Shown here one piece after another: positions 34,502 through 42,804 of a DNA stretch of 64,000 nucleotides. This DNA is from Paenibacillus beijingensis (GTDB lineage: Bacteria; Bacillota; Bacilli; Paenibacillales; Paenibacillaceae): positions 3,995,501 through 4,059,500 of the forward strand of contig NZ_CP011058.1 of NCBI RefSeq assembly GCF_000961095.1. Reading direction: 5' to 3'. Both the position numbers and the translations under genes were made by a program. Under the pieces are notes generated by a model. The model ran no database searches. It was given only the letters and a program-made list of their open reading frames with translations, and was not told the origin of the DNA. Every line of letters starts with the position of its first letter. Positions within the stretch are counted from its first letter, which is position 1.

Positions 34502-35365
34502 ATGGCCATTCATAGAGACGAAATTATCAGCCCGCTGCCGATCCGCACGTTCGATCCGAAGATTGATACGAGCAGACTCAAGGTCAAATCGCTGAAGCTC
34601 ATGAGCGCCGGCCATCTTCCGGGCCGGACAATGCAGCGCAGCAAGGCGGTGTTCAGCCACTGGGCATTCGTATATATAGCCGGCGGCAGAGGTTATTTCC
34701 AGGTGGGCGGCGCCGCCAGGCAAAAGGTGGAAGCCGGAACGCTGTTCTGTTTTTTTCCCGGTGCCGAATTTGATTACGGGCCCTATTCCGGGTGTTACTG
34801 GGATGAGTATTACTTCACGGTAGAAGGCATGCGGGTGCAGGAGTGGCTGGACAATTGGTATACGGAGCCGGAGACGGTCAAGCGGGTTGGAACCGACGAT
34901 TCGGTGCTGAGCAAAATGGAGCAGATCTTTATGATGATGGAAAGCGGAATTCCGGTCAATCTCGATTCGGCTTCGCTGCTGCTGGAATCGGTTCTGTATA
35001 ACTTGACGGCAAAAGCGGCTCCCGGCGAGTCCGGCGGCAGAAAGCCATCCGGAGTAGCCGCTGTCATCGACGATTTGTCCAATCTGCTCTATGAACCGCT
35101 GAATGCGCAGAAAGTAGCGGAAAAACACCACATCTCGGTGTCGACGCTGCGGCGGATCGTTCATGCGTATACGGGCTTTCCGCTGGGCGAGTTTGTCCAT
35201 CGGATCAAGACTTCCGAGGCCAAGAAGCTGCTGCTCAATACGGATTTTACGGTCAAGGAGATCGGGGAAAGACTTGGTTATGCGGATGTGTTTTATTTCT
35301 CGCGGCTGTTTAAGAAATTTGTGGGGTCATCTCCGCAAATTTACCGCGCCCATAACGGACATTGA
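34502..35365 (+). CDS. AraC family transcriptional regulator 1
   Basis: 287 residues. Cupin-like N-terminal sensor (VFSHWAFVYIAGGRGYFQVG, then GTLFCFFPGAEFDYGP) and C-terminal double helix-turn-helix: NAQKVAEKHHISVSTLRRIV and FTVKEIGERLGYADVFYFSR then LFKKFVGSSPQIYR. Such regulators in Paenibacillus usually control adjacent sugar-utilisation genes; the convergent beta-galactosidase gene is a candidate target only by proximity. ATG 34502 has GGGGAGGG at 34485-34492. The frame reaches back to 34460. Confidence 0.9.
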   Translation: MAIHRDEIISPLPIRTFDPKIDTSRLKVKSLKLMSAGHLPGRTMQRSKAVFSHWAFVYIAGGRGYFQVGGAARQKVEAGTLFCFFPGAEFDYGPYSGCYWDEYYFTVEGMRVQEWLDNWYTEPETVKRVGTDDSVLSKMEQIFMMMESGIPVNLDSASLLLESVLYNLTAKAAPGESGGRKPSGVAAVIDDLSNLLYEPLNAQKVAEKHHISVSTLRRIVHAYTGFPLGEFVHRIKTSEAKKLLLNTDFTVKEIGERLGYADVFYFSRLFKKFVGSSPQIYRAHNGH

Positions 35366-35480
35366 AGCATGCGTACTTTTTTAAGCGCGCGGCCGTTCGT
35401 TTATGATTCCTGTGATGAATGAAACGATCGTTCCGCAGCTGATCAAGCCCCTTCGTCATCAAGGCGGAGGGGCTATACGT

Positions 35481-35614
35481 CTATCCTAATGATTGAAGCG
35501 GAATCTTGATTTGCACGATCGTGCCGAAGCCGCGTTTGCTGAAGATGCGCATACGGTAAGGCTGCCCGTACGTGAGGATCAAACCGGCCGCGCAGAGCGC
35601 CCCTTTTTTCGCCA
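35481..35614 (-). pseudogene. C-terminal remnant of a YesM-type sensor histidine kinase
   Basis: Reading the minus strand to the stop at 35481-35483, about 35 codons translate to LILTYGQPYRMRIFSKRG followed by FGTIVQIKIPLQS. This is the end of the HATPase domain of YesM/LytS-like kinases (YG...I.S..G.GT.V.I.IP). No start, no N-box and no kinase body precede it; the beta-galactosidase stop lies directly upstream. It is a relic of a deletion, possibly of a two-component system that once regulated sugar genes here. Confidence 0.6.
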
Positions 35615-35617
35615 CTC

Positions 35618-38600
35618 TTACTGATCCTCTTTAAACACCGGCTGGATCGTCAGCCCGAACGTAAATTCCTTTTCATCCAGACGGTATTGCTCCGCAAGCT
35701 CCGGACCGCATGAAGCGGAGCCGACGCCGCTCATTTTATAATCGAGATGAACAATCGTTTCTTTCCGTCCCGCAAGCTCGTACGTGTGGGCGGCTTTCGT
35801 CAAATCCTCCGGCGTAAAATGGGCGGCATTAAAGGAAAAAGGTTCGGCGGACGTGAACTTAAGGCCCATTCCGAGCGGATTCGATACGGTCGCCCATTCC
35901 GTGCCGTACCGGGAACCGTTCTCCTGCGGCATGATGTAGGGCTCAAACATTTCGCCGACCGTTGTTTCATACCGGCCTTTTTTTACGCTTCGGCGCTTGT
36001 CGACATAGCTTTCACGCGGGCCGTATCCGTAATATTCCACTTCTTCGTTTCCTTCCGGCAGCGTCAGCTGCAGGCCGAACCGCGGCAAATAGACGAGGCC
36101 GTCCCGGACGCGGACGTCGGTCTTGAGCGAAATCGCCCCGCTTCCATCCACCATCCATACCGCTGTTCCGTGCAATAACGGATAGCGGATATAACCGCCT
36201 AGTGAAAATTTGACGGTTACCTCCACGGCGAAATCGGCATGTTGACGCCACTCGCACTCGTAAACTTTCATTTCGGCCCGGTCATAGCCCTCGTGAATCC
36301 AGTTCTTCTTCACATGCATATCGTTGTCGATCGGAGCGCGCCAAATGTTAAACCGGGCGGGGCCGGCGAGCATGTTAACGCCGTGCTTGGAAATGCCCGT
36401 AAGCGTGCCGGCGTTCAGATCGAACTGGTGACGGAAATCCGGACCGGAAACGGTTAGCCGGTTGTTTTCGGCGGCGGCGTAAACGGGAGCTGCGGCGGCT
36501 GCAGGCTGTCTTCTCTCCCCGGCAGCGGGAGCGGGAACGGGAAGCTCAAACTGCGCGAAGCTCAATTCGTATCCGGGCGCCGCCCAAGCGGTCTCAAATT
36601 TCTGCCAGCAGCTGAGCGTCAGCGTCCAGGAGCCTGCCGCTTCCGGCGGCAGCGAGTACGGAAGCGACACGATTTCACCCGTTCCGGGCGCCGCGCTTAG
36701 CTCTAAGATTTGGCCCTGATCCGTTATGACTCCGTCCCGCTCAACTTTCCAGTAGACGGCGATATTCGAAAGATCGATGAAATCGTAGCGGTTAACCGCC
36801 CTAACCCGGCCGCCGGCCAAATCAACGGCTTCAAACTTGACCGGCGCAATGATTTGTTTCAGCTCCAGCAGTCCGGTATGCGGCCTGCGGTCCGGGAAGA
36901 CAAGGCCATCGAGGCAAAAATTGCCGTCATTCGGCCGATCCCCGAAATCTCCCCCATATGCGTAAAAGGCCGTTCCATCCTCCGTCATTGTCGCGATTCC
37001 GTGATCGCACCATTCCCAGACGCAGCCGCCCATCAGCTTCGGGTAGCGGTCGATCACATTCCAGTAATCGTTCAGATCCCCGGGACCGTTCCCCATTGCA
37101 TGGCTGTATTCGCACAGGAACAGCGGTTTGCGGCTGCTTTCGTCTTTGGCGTACGCTTCGATTTCGGCAACGGTTGCATACATGCGGCTTTCCATATCGA
37201 GGCATTCCGTATTTGCATGTCCGTTGTAGCCGGGAGCGGCTCCTTCGTAATGAACCGGTCTGGAAGGGTCGCGCTCTTTCGTCCATTCCGCCATTGCGAT
37301 ATGGTTCAGGTCGTAGCCAGACTCGTTGCCCATCGACCAGATGACGACTGAAGGATGGTTTTTGTCCCGCTCCACCAGCCTCTCGGCCCGGTCAAGGAAG
37401 GCGTTTCTCCACTGTGGATCGGCCGAAAGCTTATGGAAAGCTCCGGGTGCCCAGTCTTCGGCAATGCTGATGCCGTGGCATTCCAGATCGGCCTCGTCGA
37501 TGACATAAAAGCCGATCTCGTCGCATAAGTCGAGAAAGCGGTAATCGTTCGGATAATGGGACGTCCGGATCGTGTTGATGTTGTGGCGCTTCATGATCAT
37601 CAGATCCCGCTTCATGTGGTTCAGTGGAATCGTCTGCCCGAGCACCGGATGGGAATCGTGGCGGTTGACCCCTTTTAATTTGACCGCTTGGCCGTTAATC
37701 CGAAAGACGCCGCCGTGAGTGTCGACGGTGCGGAATCCGACCGGGAAGCGCAGCACCTCTTCGCCCGCATAGATGTAAAGCTGGTACAGGTACGGATGCT
37801 CCGCATTCCACAAGACAGGCTTGTTCACTTCGAGATGAAGCGTACCGTCGCCGTCCACGATCAAGTCGCTGCGGCCGATGGAATGATTGCGGGCATCGCG
37901 CAGCTCGGCGGACACTTGCAGGCTGCCGGTCGATTTCAAATCGAAATGCAGCAGGGCGGATTCGAAATCGGCGGACAGCTCCGTTCGGATTCCGATATCC
38001 CGCACGTGGACCGGATCGCGGCCGAGCAGGTACACATCCCGGAAAATGCCCGAATACCTCCACAAATCCTGATCCTCCAAATACGTGCCGTCGCACCATT
38101 TCAGAACCATCGCCGCAATCCGGTTTTGCCCCGGCTGCAAATAAGGGGTGATGCGAAACTCCGCCGGCATGCGGCTGCCTTTACTGTAGCCCGCAAAGCT
38201 TCCGTTCACCCACAAATAGAAGCAGGAATTGACGCCCTCGAACACGATATACGTTTCTTTGTCCGACAGACGTTCGCCAAGCTGGAAATCCCGTATGTAC
38301 AGGCCGGCGGGATTGTCGTCCGGTACGAAGGGGGGATCGCACGGAATCGGGTAGTTGATATTCGTATAATGCAGCTGGTCGTACCCGTTTGTCTGCCAGC
38401 AAGAAGGGACGAGCAAATCGTCCCAGCCGCTGACGTCGGCACCCGCTTCATAAAAATGATCGTCGACCTGCGCGGCGCTTTCCCGGTATTGAAATTTCCA
38501 GCTTCCGTTCAACGTTTGATAATAGGGCGAATTCCCCCGTTTGCCTTTCGCTGCGGCTTCCATATCCCGGTAAGGAATGTAAGCGGCTCTGGCCGGCTCG

Positions 38601-38653
38601 CGGTTCACATGCAGCACATTCGGATCTTCCCAATATTTATTGATGCGGATCAT
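35618..38653 (-). CDS. Beta-galactosidase, GH2 (LacZ type)
   Basis: 1011 residues, full LacZ length. Hydrolyses terminal beta-galactosides in the cytosol; no signal peptide. The order is a jelly-roll sugar-binding domain, an Ig-like domain, the TIM barrel, a second Ig-like domain and the C-terminal small-chain domain (about 730-1005). Catalytic acid/base in WSMGNESGYD (E444), nucleophile in LFLCEYSHAMGNG (E515), plus ECHGISIAEDW and GGCVWEWCDHGI. ATG at 38651-38653 follows GGAGAGATGGATGAGCG. Divergent AraC gene 145 bp away. Substrate may be plant beta-galactosides rather than lactose; no permease is adjacent. Confidence 0.95.
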   Translation of the reverse strand: MIRINKYWEDPNVLHVNREPARAAYIPYRDMEAAAKGKRGNSPYYQTLNGSWKFQYRESAAQVDDHFYEAGADVSGWDDLLVPSCWQTNGYDQLHYTNINYPIPCDPPFVPDDNPAGLYIRDFQLGERLSDKETYIVFEGVNSCFYLWVNGSFAGYSKGSRMPAEFRITPYLQPGQNRIAAMVLKWCDGTYLEDQDLWRYSGIFRDVYLLGRDPVHVRDIGIRTELSADFESALLHFDLKSTGSLQVSAELRDARNHSIGRSDLIVDGDGTLHLEVNKPVLWNAEHPYLYQLYIYAGEEVLRFPVGFRTVDTHGGVFRINGQAVKLKGVNRHDSHPVLGQTIPLNHMKRDLMIMKRHNINTIRTSHYPNDYRFLDLCDEIGFYVIDEADLECHGISIAEDWAPGAFHKLSADPQWRNAFLDRAERLVERDKNHPSVVIWSMGNESGYDLNHIAMAEWTKERDPSRPVHYEGAAPGYNGHANTECLDMESRMYATVAEIEAYAKDESSRKPLFLCEYSHAMGNGPGDLNDYWNVIDRYPKLMGGCVWEWCDHGIATMTEDGTAFYAYGGDFGDRPNDGNFCLDGLVFPDRRPHTGLLELKQIIAPVKFEAVDLAGGRVRAVNRYDFIDLSNIAVYWKVERDGVITDQGQILELSAAPGTGEIVSLPYSLPPEAAGSWTLTLSCWQKFETAWAAPGYELSFAQFELPVPAPAAGERRQPAAAAAPVYAAAENNRLTVSGPDFRHQFDLNAGTLTGISKHGVNMLAGPARFNIWRAPIDNDMHVKKNWIHEGYDRAEMKVYECEWRQHADFAVEVTVKFSLGGYIRYPLLHGTAVWMVDGSGAISLKTDVRVRDGLVYLPRFGLQLTLPEGNEEVEYYGYGPRESYVDKRRSVKKGRYETTVGEMFEPYIMPQENGSRYGTEWATVSNPLGMGLKFTSAEPFSFNAAHFTPEDLTKAAHTYELAGRKETIVHLDYKMSGVGSASCGPELAEQYRLDEKEFTFGLTIQPVFKEDQ

Positions 38654-38798
38654 CGCTCATCCATCTCTCCTTGTCCCACAGGGTGTTGCGCACGCTTTGG
38701 AGCGGCGTCTGTTATAAATTATAGATGTGATATACTGGTGAATCAAAGGGGGCAAAACAGACAAACTACCATACAAAAAGGACATCGGGGAGGGCCCT

Positions 38799-39656
38799 AT
38801 GGAACTGCTGCAGCTTCGCACCAATTTGAACGCGGCCTTTGCGGGAGGCGTTCCGTTCTACGTCTATACGGTTGGAACCGAGAAGCAGCCGCCCATTACG
38901 CGGCTGAACGGGTTTTCCGCCAAACAGCTGTTTTTTACGATTTCAGGACAAGGCGAGTTTCGGCAGCTCGGGCAGCATAATTGGGACATTTTGAAGCCGA
39001 ACAGGCTGCTGTATATTCCGGGCGGACTGCCTCACGAATATGTGCCGAAGGGCAGGGAGCCTTGGATCACCGGGTATGTCACATTTGTGGAAAAAGAAGA
39101 CGGGTGGATGGAAAGCTGGGGATTCGGCCGCAAACCGCAATTGTTCGATCTGAAAGACAGCGGCCGCCTGTATGCGCTTCTGGAAAAGGTGTGGTTCCAT
39201 GCCGGTCCTTGTTATAACGAATGGAAATCGGCCGAGCAGTTTCTGGCGCTGTGCGTGGAGATCGGCAAGCAGGCTGTTCATGACGAAATCCGGAGCCCGG
39301 GCAGCCCGGCGAAGCCAAGCCGCGATCCGGATACGGCGGCGGGACGCATCACCCGTTTTCTGCACGATCATATCGAACGGAATTTTACGCTGTCCGACCT
39401 TGCTTCATACGTCGGCTATTCGCCCAAACAGACGGTGCGGCTGTTTAGGCAGGAGTTTGGCGTCACTCCGCACCAATATTTGCAGCGGATTCGGCTGCGG
39501 ACGGCCGCTTTGCTGCTGGAGGAGCATCCCGGCGTCACGGTGCGGCAGGCCGCCGCGCATATCGGCATGGAGCCGGTCTACTTCGCGCGGCTGTTCCGCC
39601 GCGAATTCGGTGTCGTGCCGTCGGAGTACGGAACCCGTGGAACAAGCGGCTCATGA
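38799..39656 (+). CDS. AraC family transcriptional regulator 2 (divergent from the beta-galactosidase)
   Basis: 285 residues. Cupin sensor (FFTISGQGEFRQLG, LLYIPGGLPHEYVPKG) and C-terminal AraC DNA-binding domain (FTLSDLASYVGYSPKQTVRL, FGVTPHQYLQRIRL, then VRQAAAHIGMEPVYFARLFR). The divergent arrangement with the GH2 gene suggests it is that gene's activator. ATG 38799 follows GGGGAGGG at 38787-38794. Confidence 0.92.
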   Translation: MELLQLRTNLNAAFAGGVPFYVYTVGTEKQPPITRLNGFSAKQLFFTISGQGEFRQLGQHNWDILKPNRLLYIPGGLPHEYVPKGREPWITGYVTFVEKEDGWMESWGFGRKPQLFDLKDSGRLYALLEKVWFHAGPCYNEWKSAEQFLALCVEIGKQAVHDEIRSPGSPAKPSRDPDTAAGRITRFLHDHIERNFTLSDLASYVGYSPKQTVRLFRQEFGVTPHQYLQRIRLRTAALLLEEHPGVTVRQAAAHIGMEPVYFARLFRREFGVVPSEYGTRGTSGS

Positions 39657-39688
39657 AGATGCCGTTGCCGGCAGTAGCTTCATGCCGG

Positions 39689-40630
39689 CTAGGGCTGCAT
39701 GTACTTCTCTTCCATCATTTTGATCAGCTGATAGACGGTCCGGTTGTGCGGAACGTCGATCTTTAGCTGTTCCGCGAGCCGGATGACGGCCCCGTTGATC
39801 GCCTCGATTTCCGTACTCTGCTTTTTCAAGACATGCTGCAGCATGGAAGGCAAATGATGGCCGGAATGTTCAGGCAAACAAGCCTGGTGCAGCTTTTCCG
39901 CAATTTGTTCGCTGTCAATGCCGATGCCCAGTTGATTTGCTACCGACGTTACCTCTTCGATTATAAAACGGGTCAGCTGCTTGCCGAGCGGATGATTTTC
40001 CGCCTCTCCGGCGAACATTCGGGTAATGGCGCAAACCGGATTGATCGCGGCGTTGAAGGCGAGTTTTTCCCAAATGATTTTTAACGTATCCCCGGAAACG
40101 GCCGCTGGCAGCCCCGCTTCATTGAGCAGCGCCGCAAAAGAATGCGCGCTGTCCGGATTATCGTCTGATAATTTCGCGACATACGTCGTTCCGACGTCGC
40201 CGCTTTTAATCGCCCCGGGTCCCAATAAATCGCTGCTGCACGTTGTGACCCCCACGATAATTCGTTCCCGCGGAAAATATTTCGGCAGTATTTCGATGCT
40301 GCCGATGCCGTTTTGCAGCGAAACGACATACGTATCGGGCCCGAAGAGCGGCCTGAAACGGTTGATCGCATCTTCGGTATGCTGATTCTTCGTAAAAACG
40401 ATCACATAATGATACGGCTTGTCCGCTTGAGGCGAGTCGAACGCGGGGATGCGAAATGTTTTGTCGGTTGTACCATTCGATACTTGAAGGCCGTAGTTCT
40501 GAATTTGGTCCACATGCTCTTTCCAAGTGTCGTATAACGTAACAGCGCAACCCGCCTCCGCAAGCCGGGCGCCGAATAATCCGCCCATTGAGCCTGCTCC
40601 TACAACTGCGATGGATACCGAAACGTTCAT
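39689..40630 (-). CDS. Ketopantoate reductase family protein (PanE/ApbA-like)
   Basis: 313 residues. Rossmann start SIAVVGAGSMGGLFGARLAE binds NADPH; FTKNQHTEDAI, SLQNGIGSIE and the C-terminal WEKLAFNAAINPVCAI with the catalytic lysine are the PanE blocks. It may reduce ketopantoate for CoA synthesis or another 2-oxo acid; its place beside a catabolic cluster leaves both open. ATG at 40628-40630 lies behind AAGGAGGACATAA, and the tandem hairpin element (40643-40720) occupies the leader right before this ribosome site. Confidence 0.88.
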   Translation of the reverse strand: MNVSVSIAVVGAGSMGGLFGARLAEAGCAVTLYDTWKEHVDQIQNYGLQVSNGTTDKTFRIPAFDSPQADKPYHYVIVFTKNQHTEDAINRFRPLFGPDTYVVSLQNGIGSIEILPKYFPRERIIVGVTTCSSDLLGPGAIKSGDVGTTYVAKLSDDNPDSAHSFAALLNEAGLPAAVSGDTLKIIWEKLAFNAAINPVCAITRMFAGEAENHPLGKQLTRFIIEEVTSVANQLGIGIDSEQIAEKLHQACLPEHSGHHLPSMLQHVLKKQSTEIEAINGAVIRLAEQLKIDVPHNRTVYQLIKMMEEKYMQP

Positions 40631-40642
40631 TTATGTCCTCCT

Positions 40643-40720
40643 TAAGGTTTGCCGGAGGCAAACCACTTCGTAAGCATAAGCTAAGGTTTGCCGGAGGCAA
40701 ACCACTTCGTAAGCATAAGC
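40643..40720 (-). repeat. Dispersed leader hairpin element, copies 2 and 3 in exact tandem
   Basis: Two identical 39-bp units (40643-40681 and 40682-40720). On the minus strand each reads GCTTATGCTTACGAAGTG then GGTTTGCC-TCC-GGCAAACC then TTA; the proximal copy runs directly into AGGAGG of the ketopantoate-reductase-like gene. Compared with copy 1 (29147-29188) the stem is one pair shorter on both arms and the loop differs, so pairing is preserved. Confidence 0.9.
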
Positions 40721-41013
40721 TCTCCATATGTCACATTCATGTAAACAGACGGCTTCTGCCGCTAAAACCGAAAATATCCGTATGAATTTACATCATTAAA
40801 GATGAAAAATAGCTTGATTGGATCCTACCATCATCCTGCCAGGCAGAGCTAGTGAACGAATCATACAGTAAAAAAAGAAATTACCGGACGATTTGCCGGT
40901 TCTTTTTTTAAGATTAATCAGCTATTGTTATAGGTGTGACAAGGAAGTTGACGTTTTGCAGTACATTTAGTCACACATTCCGATTATTTATTAAAAAACG
41001 AGCGAGCTCTCCG
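40721..41013. other. Intergenic region with an orphan bidirectional terminator
   Basis: ACCGG (40883-40887)/CCGGT (40896-40900) is flanked by AAAAAAG on the left and CTTTTTTT on the right, so it could terminate in either direction, yet no gene ends there. A 7-bp inverted repeat GTGTGAC/GTCACAC (40934-40940, 40970-40976) lies further right. No gene is supported. Confidence 0.5.
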
Positions 41014-41436
41014 GGTCGACATTTTGTGCTGCCTCGGCATCCGCTGCATGGGGATCACCTACCACGATTTCCAACGCGCTCGGTTCGGGACTGACGGAGG
41101 AGCGCGACGGCGGGCTGACCCGGTTCGGACGGCGCGTGTTGGAGCGGATAAACAAGCTCGGAATGGCGATCGACATTTCCCGCTGCGGCGACCGGACGAG
41201 TCTGGATGTTATCGAGGCTCGCGCTGCAGCTTGCGCTGGACGATCAGCTGTCGATCGGCGCATCCCACAGCGGAGGAGTATGACGAACCCGCGTATGTCG
41301 GGGCGTCGAAAATCCGTCGGAAGCGATGCCCAACATTGTCAAACGGCTCGTCCGGCGTGGATACAGCGACAGCGACATCGCCAAAGTGACCGGCGGAAAT
41401 GCGCTGCGCGCCTTGCGGGAAATATGGGTGAAATAA
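41014..41436 (+). pseudogene. Decayed membrane dipeptidase (peptidase M19)
   Basis: M19 sequence is found in pieces in three frames: LGIRCMGITYHD (from about 41030), SNALGSGLTEERDGGLTRFG followed by INKLGMAIDISRCGDRTSLD (to about 41215), and a C-terminal piece from 41326 ending RGYSDSDIAKVTGGNALRAL and stopping at 41434-41436. In the second piece the canonical H of the SHCG-type motif is R. At least two frameshifts and loss of the first two thirds make it non-functional. The family hydrolyses dipeptides or related amides, so the ancestral operon may have used it in the island's pathway. Confidence 0.75.
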
Positions 41437-41462
41437 GCTGCGGCGAACAGGAGGTGAAGTAT

Positions 41463-42209
41463 ATGAGCAGTACCGAAGAGCGGGTTGCGATCGTGACCGG
41501 TGCCTCTCAGGGCCTCGGTTACGCCATTGCCGCCAAATTGGTGCAGGAAGGGAAGAAGGTCGCATTCGTCAGTCTCGGACTCGATTCCGTCAAAGCGGAA
41601 TTCGAGCGGGAGACAGGTGAGGGAAGGGTGATATTCTGCGAAATGGACGTCTCCGACAATGCGGCGATTGCCCGGTGCGTCGAAGATGTGACGCGAAGCT
41701 GGGGACGGATCGATATTTTGGTCAACAATGCCGGAATCCGCACGGAGACGGCGATCGAAGAAATCGGCCCCGAGGAATGGAACCGGATTATGGCCGTCAA
41801 TCTGGGAGGCACGTTCTTCTTCTCCCAAGCGGTCGTTCCGGTCATGAAAGAGCAGAAGTGGGGGCGAATCATCAATATGTCGTCCTTCGGCGGCCAGTTC
41901 GGACCGCTTACGTCAAGCGCGGCATACAGCGCATCGAAAGCCGGCCAGATAGCGCTCACGAAAGTATTTGCCCGTACGCTGGCCGAATACGGCATCACGG
42001 TTAACGCCATTGCGCCGGCCGCCATCCGGACGCCGGAGATGGATAAAATTCCGGCGGACGCGCTTGCGGGCATGGTCCGGACGATTCCCGTCGGCCGGGT
42101 CGGGGAAGCGGCGGAGGTGGCGGAGCTCGTTTCATATCTCGTCTCCGATTACGGCGGTTTTGTAACCGGAGCCACAATGGATATTAACGGCGGCAGACTG
42201 ATGCGGTAA
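41463..42209 (+). CDS. Short-chain dehydrogenase/reductase (FabG-like)
   Basis: 248 residues. NAD(P)-binding TGASQGLGYAIA, NNAG in ILVNNAGIRTE, catalytic S (MSSFGG) and YSASKAG, and a C-terminal GFVTGATMDINGG typical of classical SDRs. Oxidises or reduces a secondary alcohol/ketone. ATG 41463 follows CAGGAGGTGAAGTAT; the open frame further upstream is the M19 relic. First intact gene of the plus-strand catabolic island; the next gene is 25 bp on. Confidence 0.93.
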   Translation: MSSTEERVAIVTGASQGLGYAIAAKLVQEGKKVAFVSLGLDSVKAEFERETGEGRVIFCEMDVSDNAAIARCVEDVTRSWGRIDILVNNAGIRTETAIEEIGPEEWNRIMAVNLGGTFFFSQAVVPVMKEQKWGRIINMSSFGGQFGPLTSSAAYSASKAGQIALTKVFARTLAEYGITVNAIAPAAIRTPEMDKIPADALAGMVRTIPVGRVGEAAEVAELVSYLVSDYGGFVTGATMDINGGRLMR

Positions 42210-42234
42210 ATCAATAATAGAGGAGTGATTGTTC

Positions 42235-42600
42235 ATGGCAATCGAACATGGGGCGCCGCAAATTCCCCCGATGCTGAGGGTGATGATCCAGTTCGAATCG
42301 ACCGGCTGGTTCGATACGACCGGCGAAGAGAAAACGCAGCACATACTGCCTAAATTAAACGAAGTGCTTACCGGATGGAAGGACAACGGGTCGAAGCTGA
42401 TCGGAACGCTTGACCGGGATATTTTAACTGCGGGACATGCGGGTTCGGCCGGATATCATGCCGTCTTTCTGTACGATGTTCCCGATCTGCAGACGGTGAC
42501 CAACATGACCCACTCTTTCCGCGCCACCGGACTCGACCGTTATTTCCGTCTCGAAGCGGTGCTCGGCCGTCCGTTCTTTTTGCTCGAAAAAACTGATTGA
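42235..42600 (+). CDS. Small conserved-looking protein of unknown function in the catabolic island
   Basis: 121 residues, soluble. Sequence includes MLRVMIQFESTGWFDTTGEE, GWKDNGSKLIGTLDRDILTA and YHAVFLYDVPDL. The alternation of strands and helices suggests a ferredoxin-like dimeric alpha-beta barrel, the fold of many small proteins in aromatic and aliphatic degradation clusters, but no family is recognised with confidence. ATG 42235 follows GAGGAGTGA. It lies between the SDR and the TRAP transporter. Confidence 0.75.
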   Translation: MAIEHGAPQIPPMLRVMIQFESTGWFDTTGEEKTQHILPKLNEVLTGWKDNGSKLIGTLDRDILTAGHAGSAGYHAVFLYDVPDLQTVTNMTHSFRATGLDRYFRLEAVLGRPFFLLEKTD

Positions 42601-42804
42601 AGATAAGCTATCCAACACTTAATTTTGGCAGGAAAACAAAGCGTGCAGCAAGTACGGAAACAAGCCGGATATTGTCTTTTCCAGGCGCTCTATCTCGACA
42701 ACGACGAGCAAAAACTGAAAGCGGAGCCCGCGCTCGCAGCTAACAGTATCTAAAATTCGGAGAAACACTAAATTTGAGATGATAAAAGGGTGGGGGAGAA
42801 ACAT

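Noticed and set aside
37688..38980. 430-codon plus-strand frame opposite the beta-galactosidase
   Set aside because: Shadow of the GH2 gene running into the AraC gene; no start signal and no domain.
40588..40785. Plus-strand ORF with an apparent repeated peptide RFAGGKPLRKHKL
   Set aside because: The repeat is merely the translation of the tandem 39-bp leader element (period divisible by three); no start signal.
40934..40976. GTGTGAC/GTCACAC inverted repeat considered as insertion-sequence ends
   Set aside because: Only 7 bp, 29 bp apart, with no transposase or target duplication.
42604..42760. Short coding-looking frame between the 121-residue protein and dctP (ends QKLKAEPALAANSI)
   Set aside because: No ribosome site or recognised family; only about 43 codons. 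It may be a gene remnant but cannot be supported.
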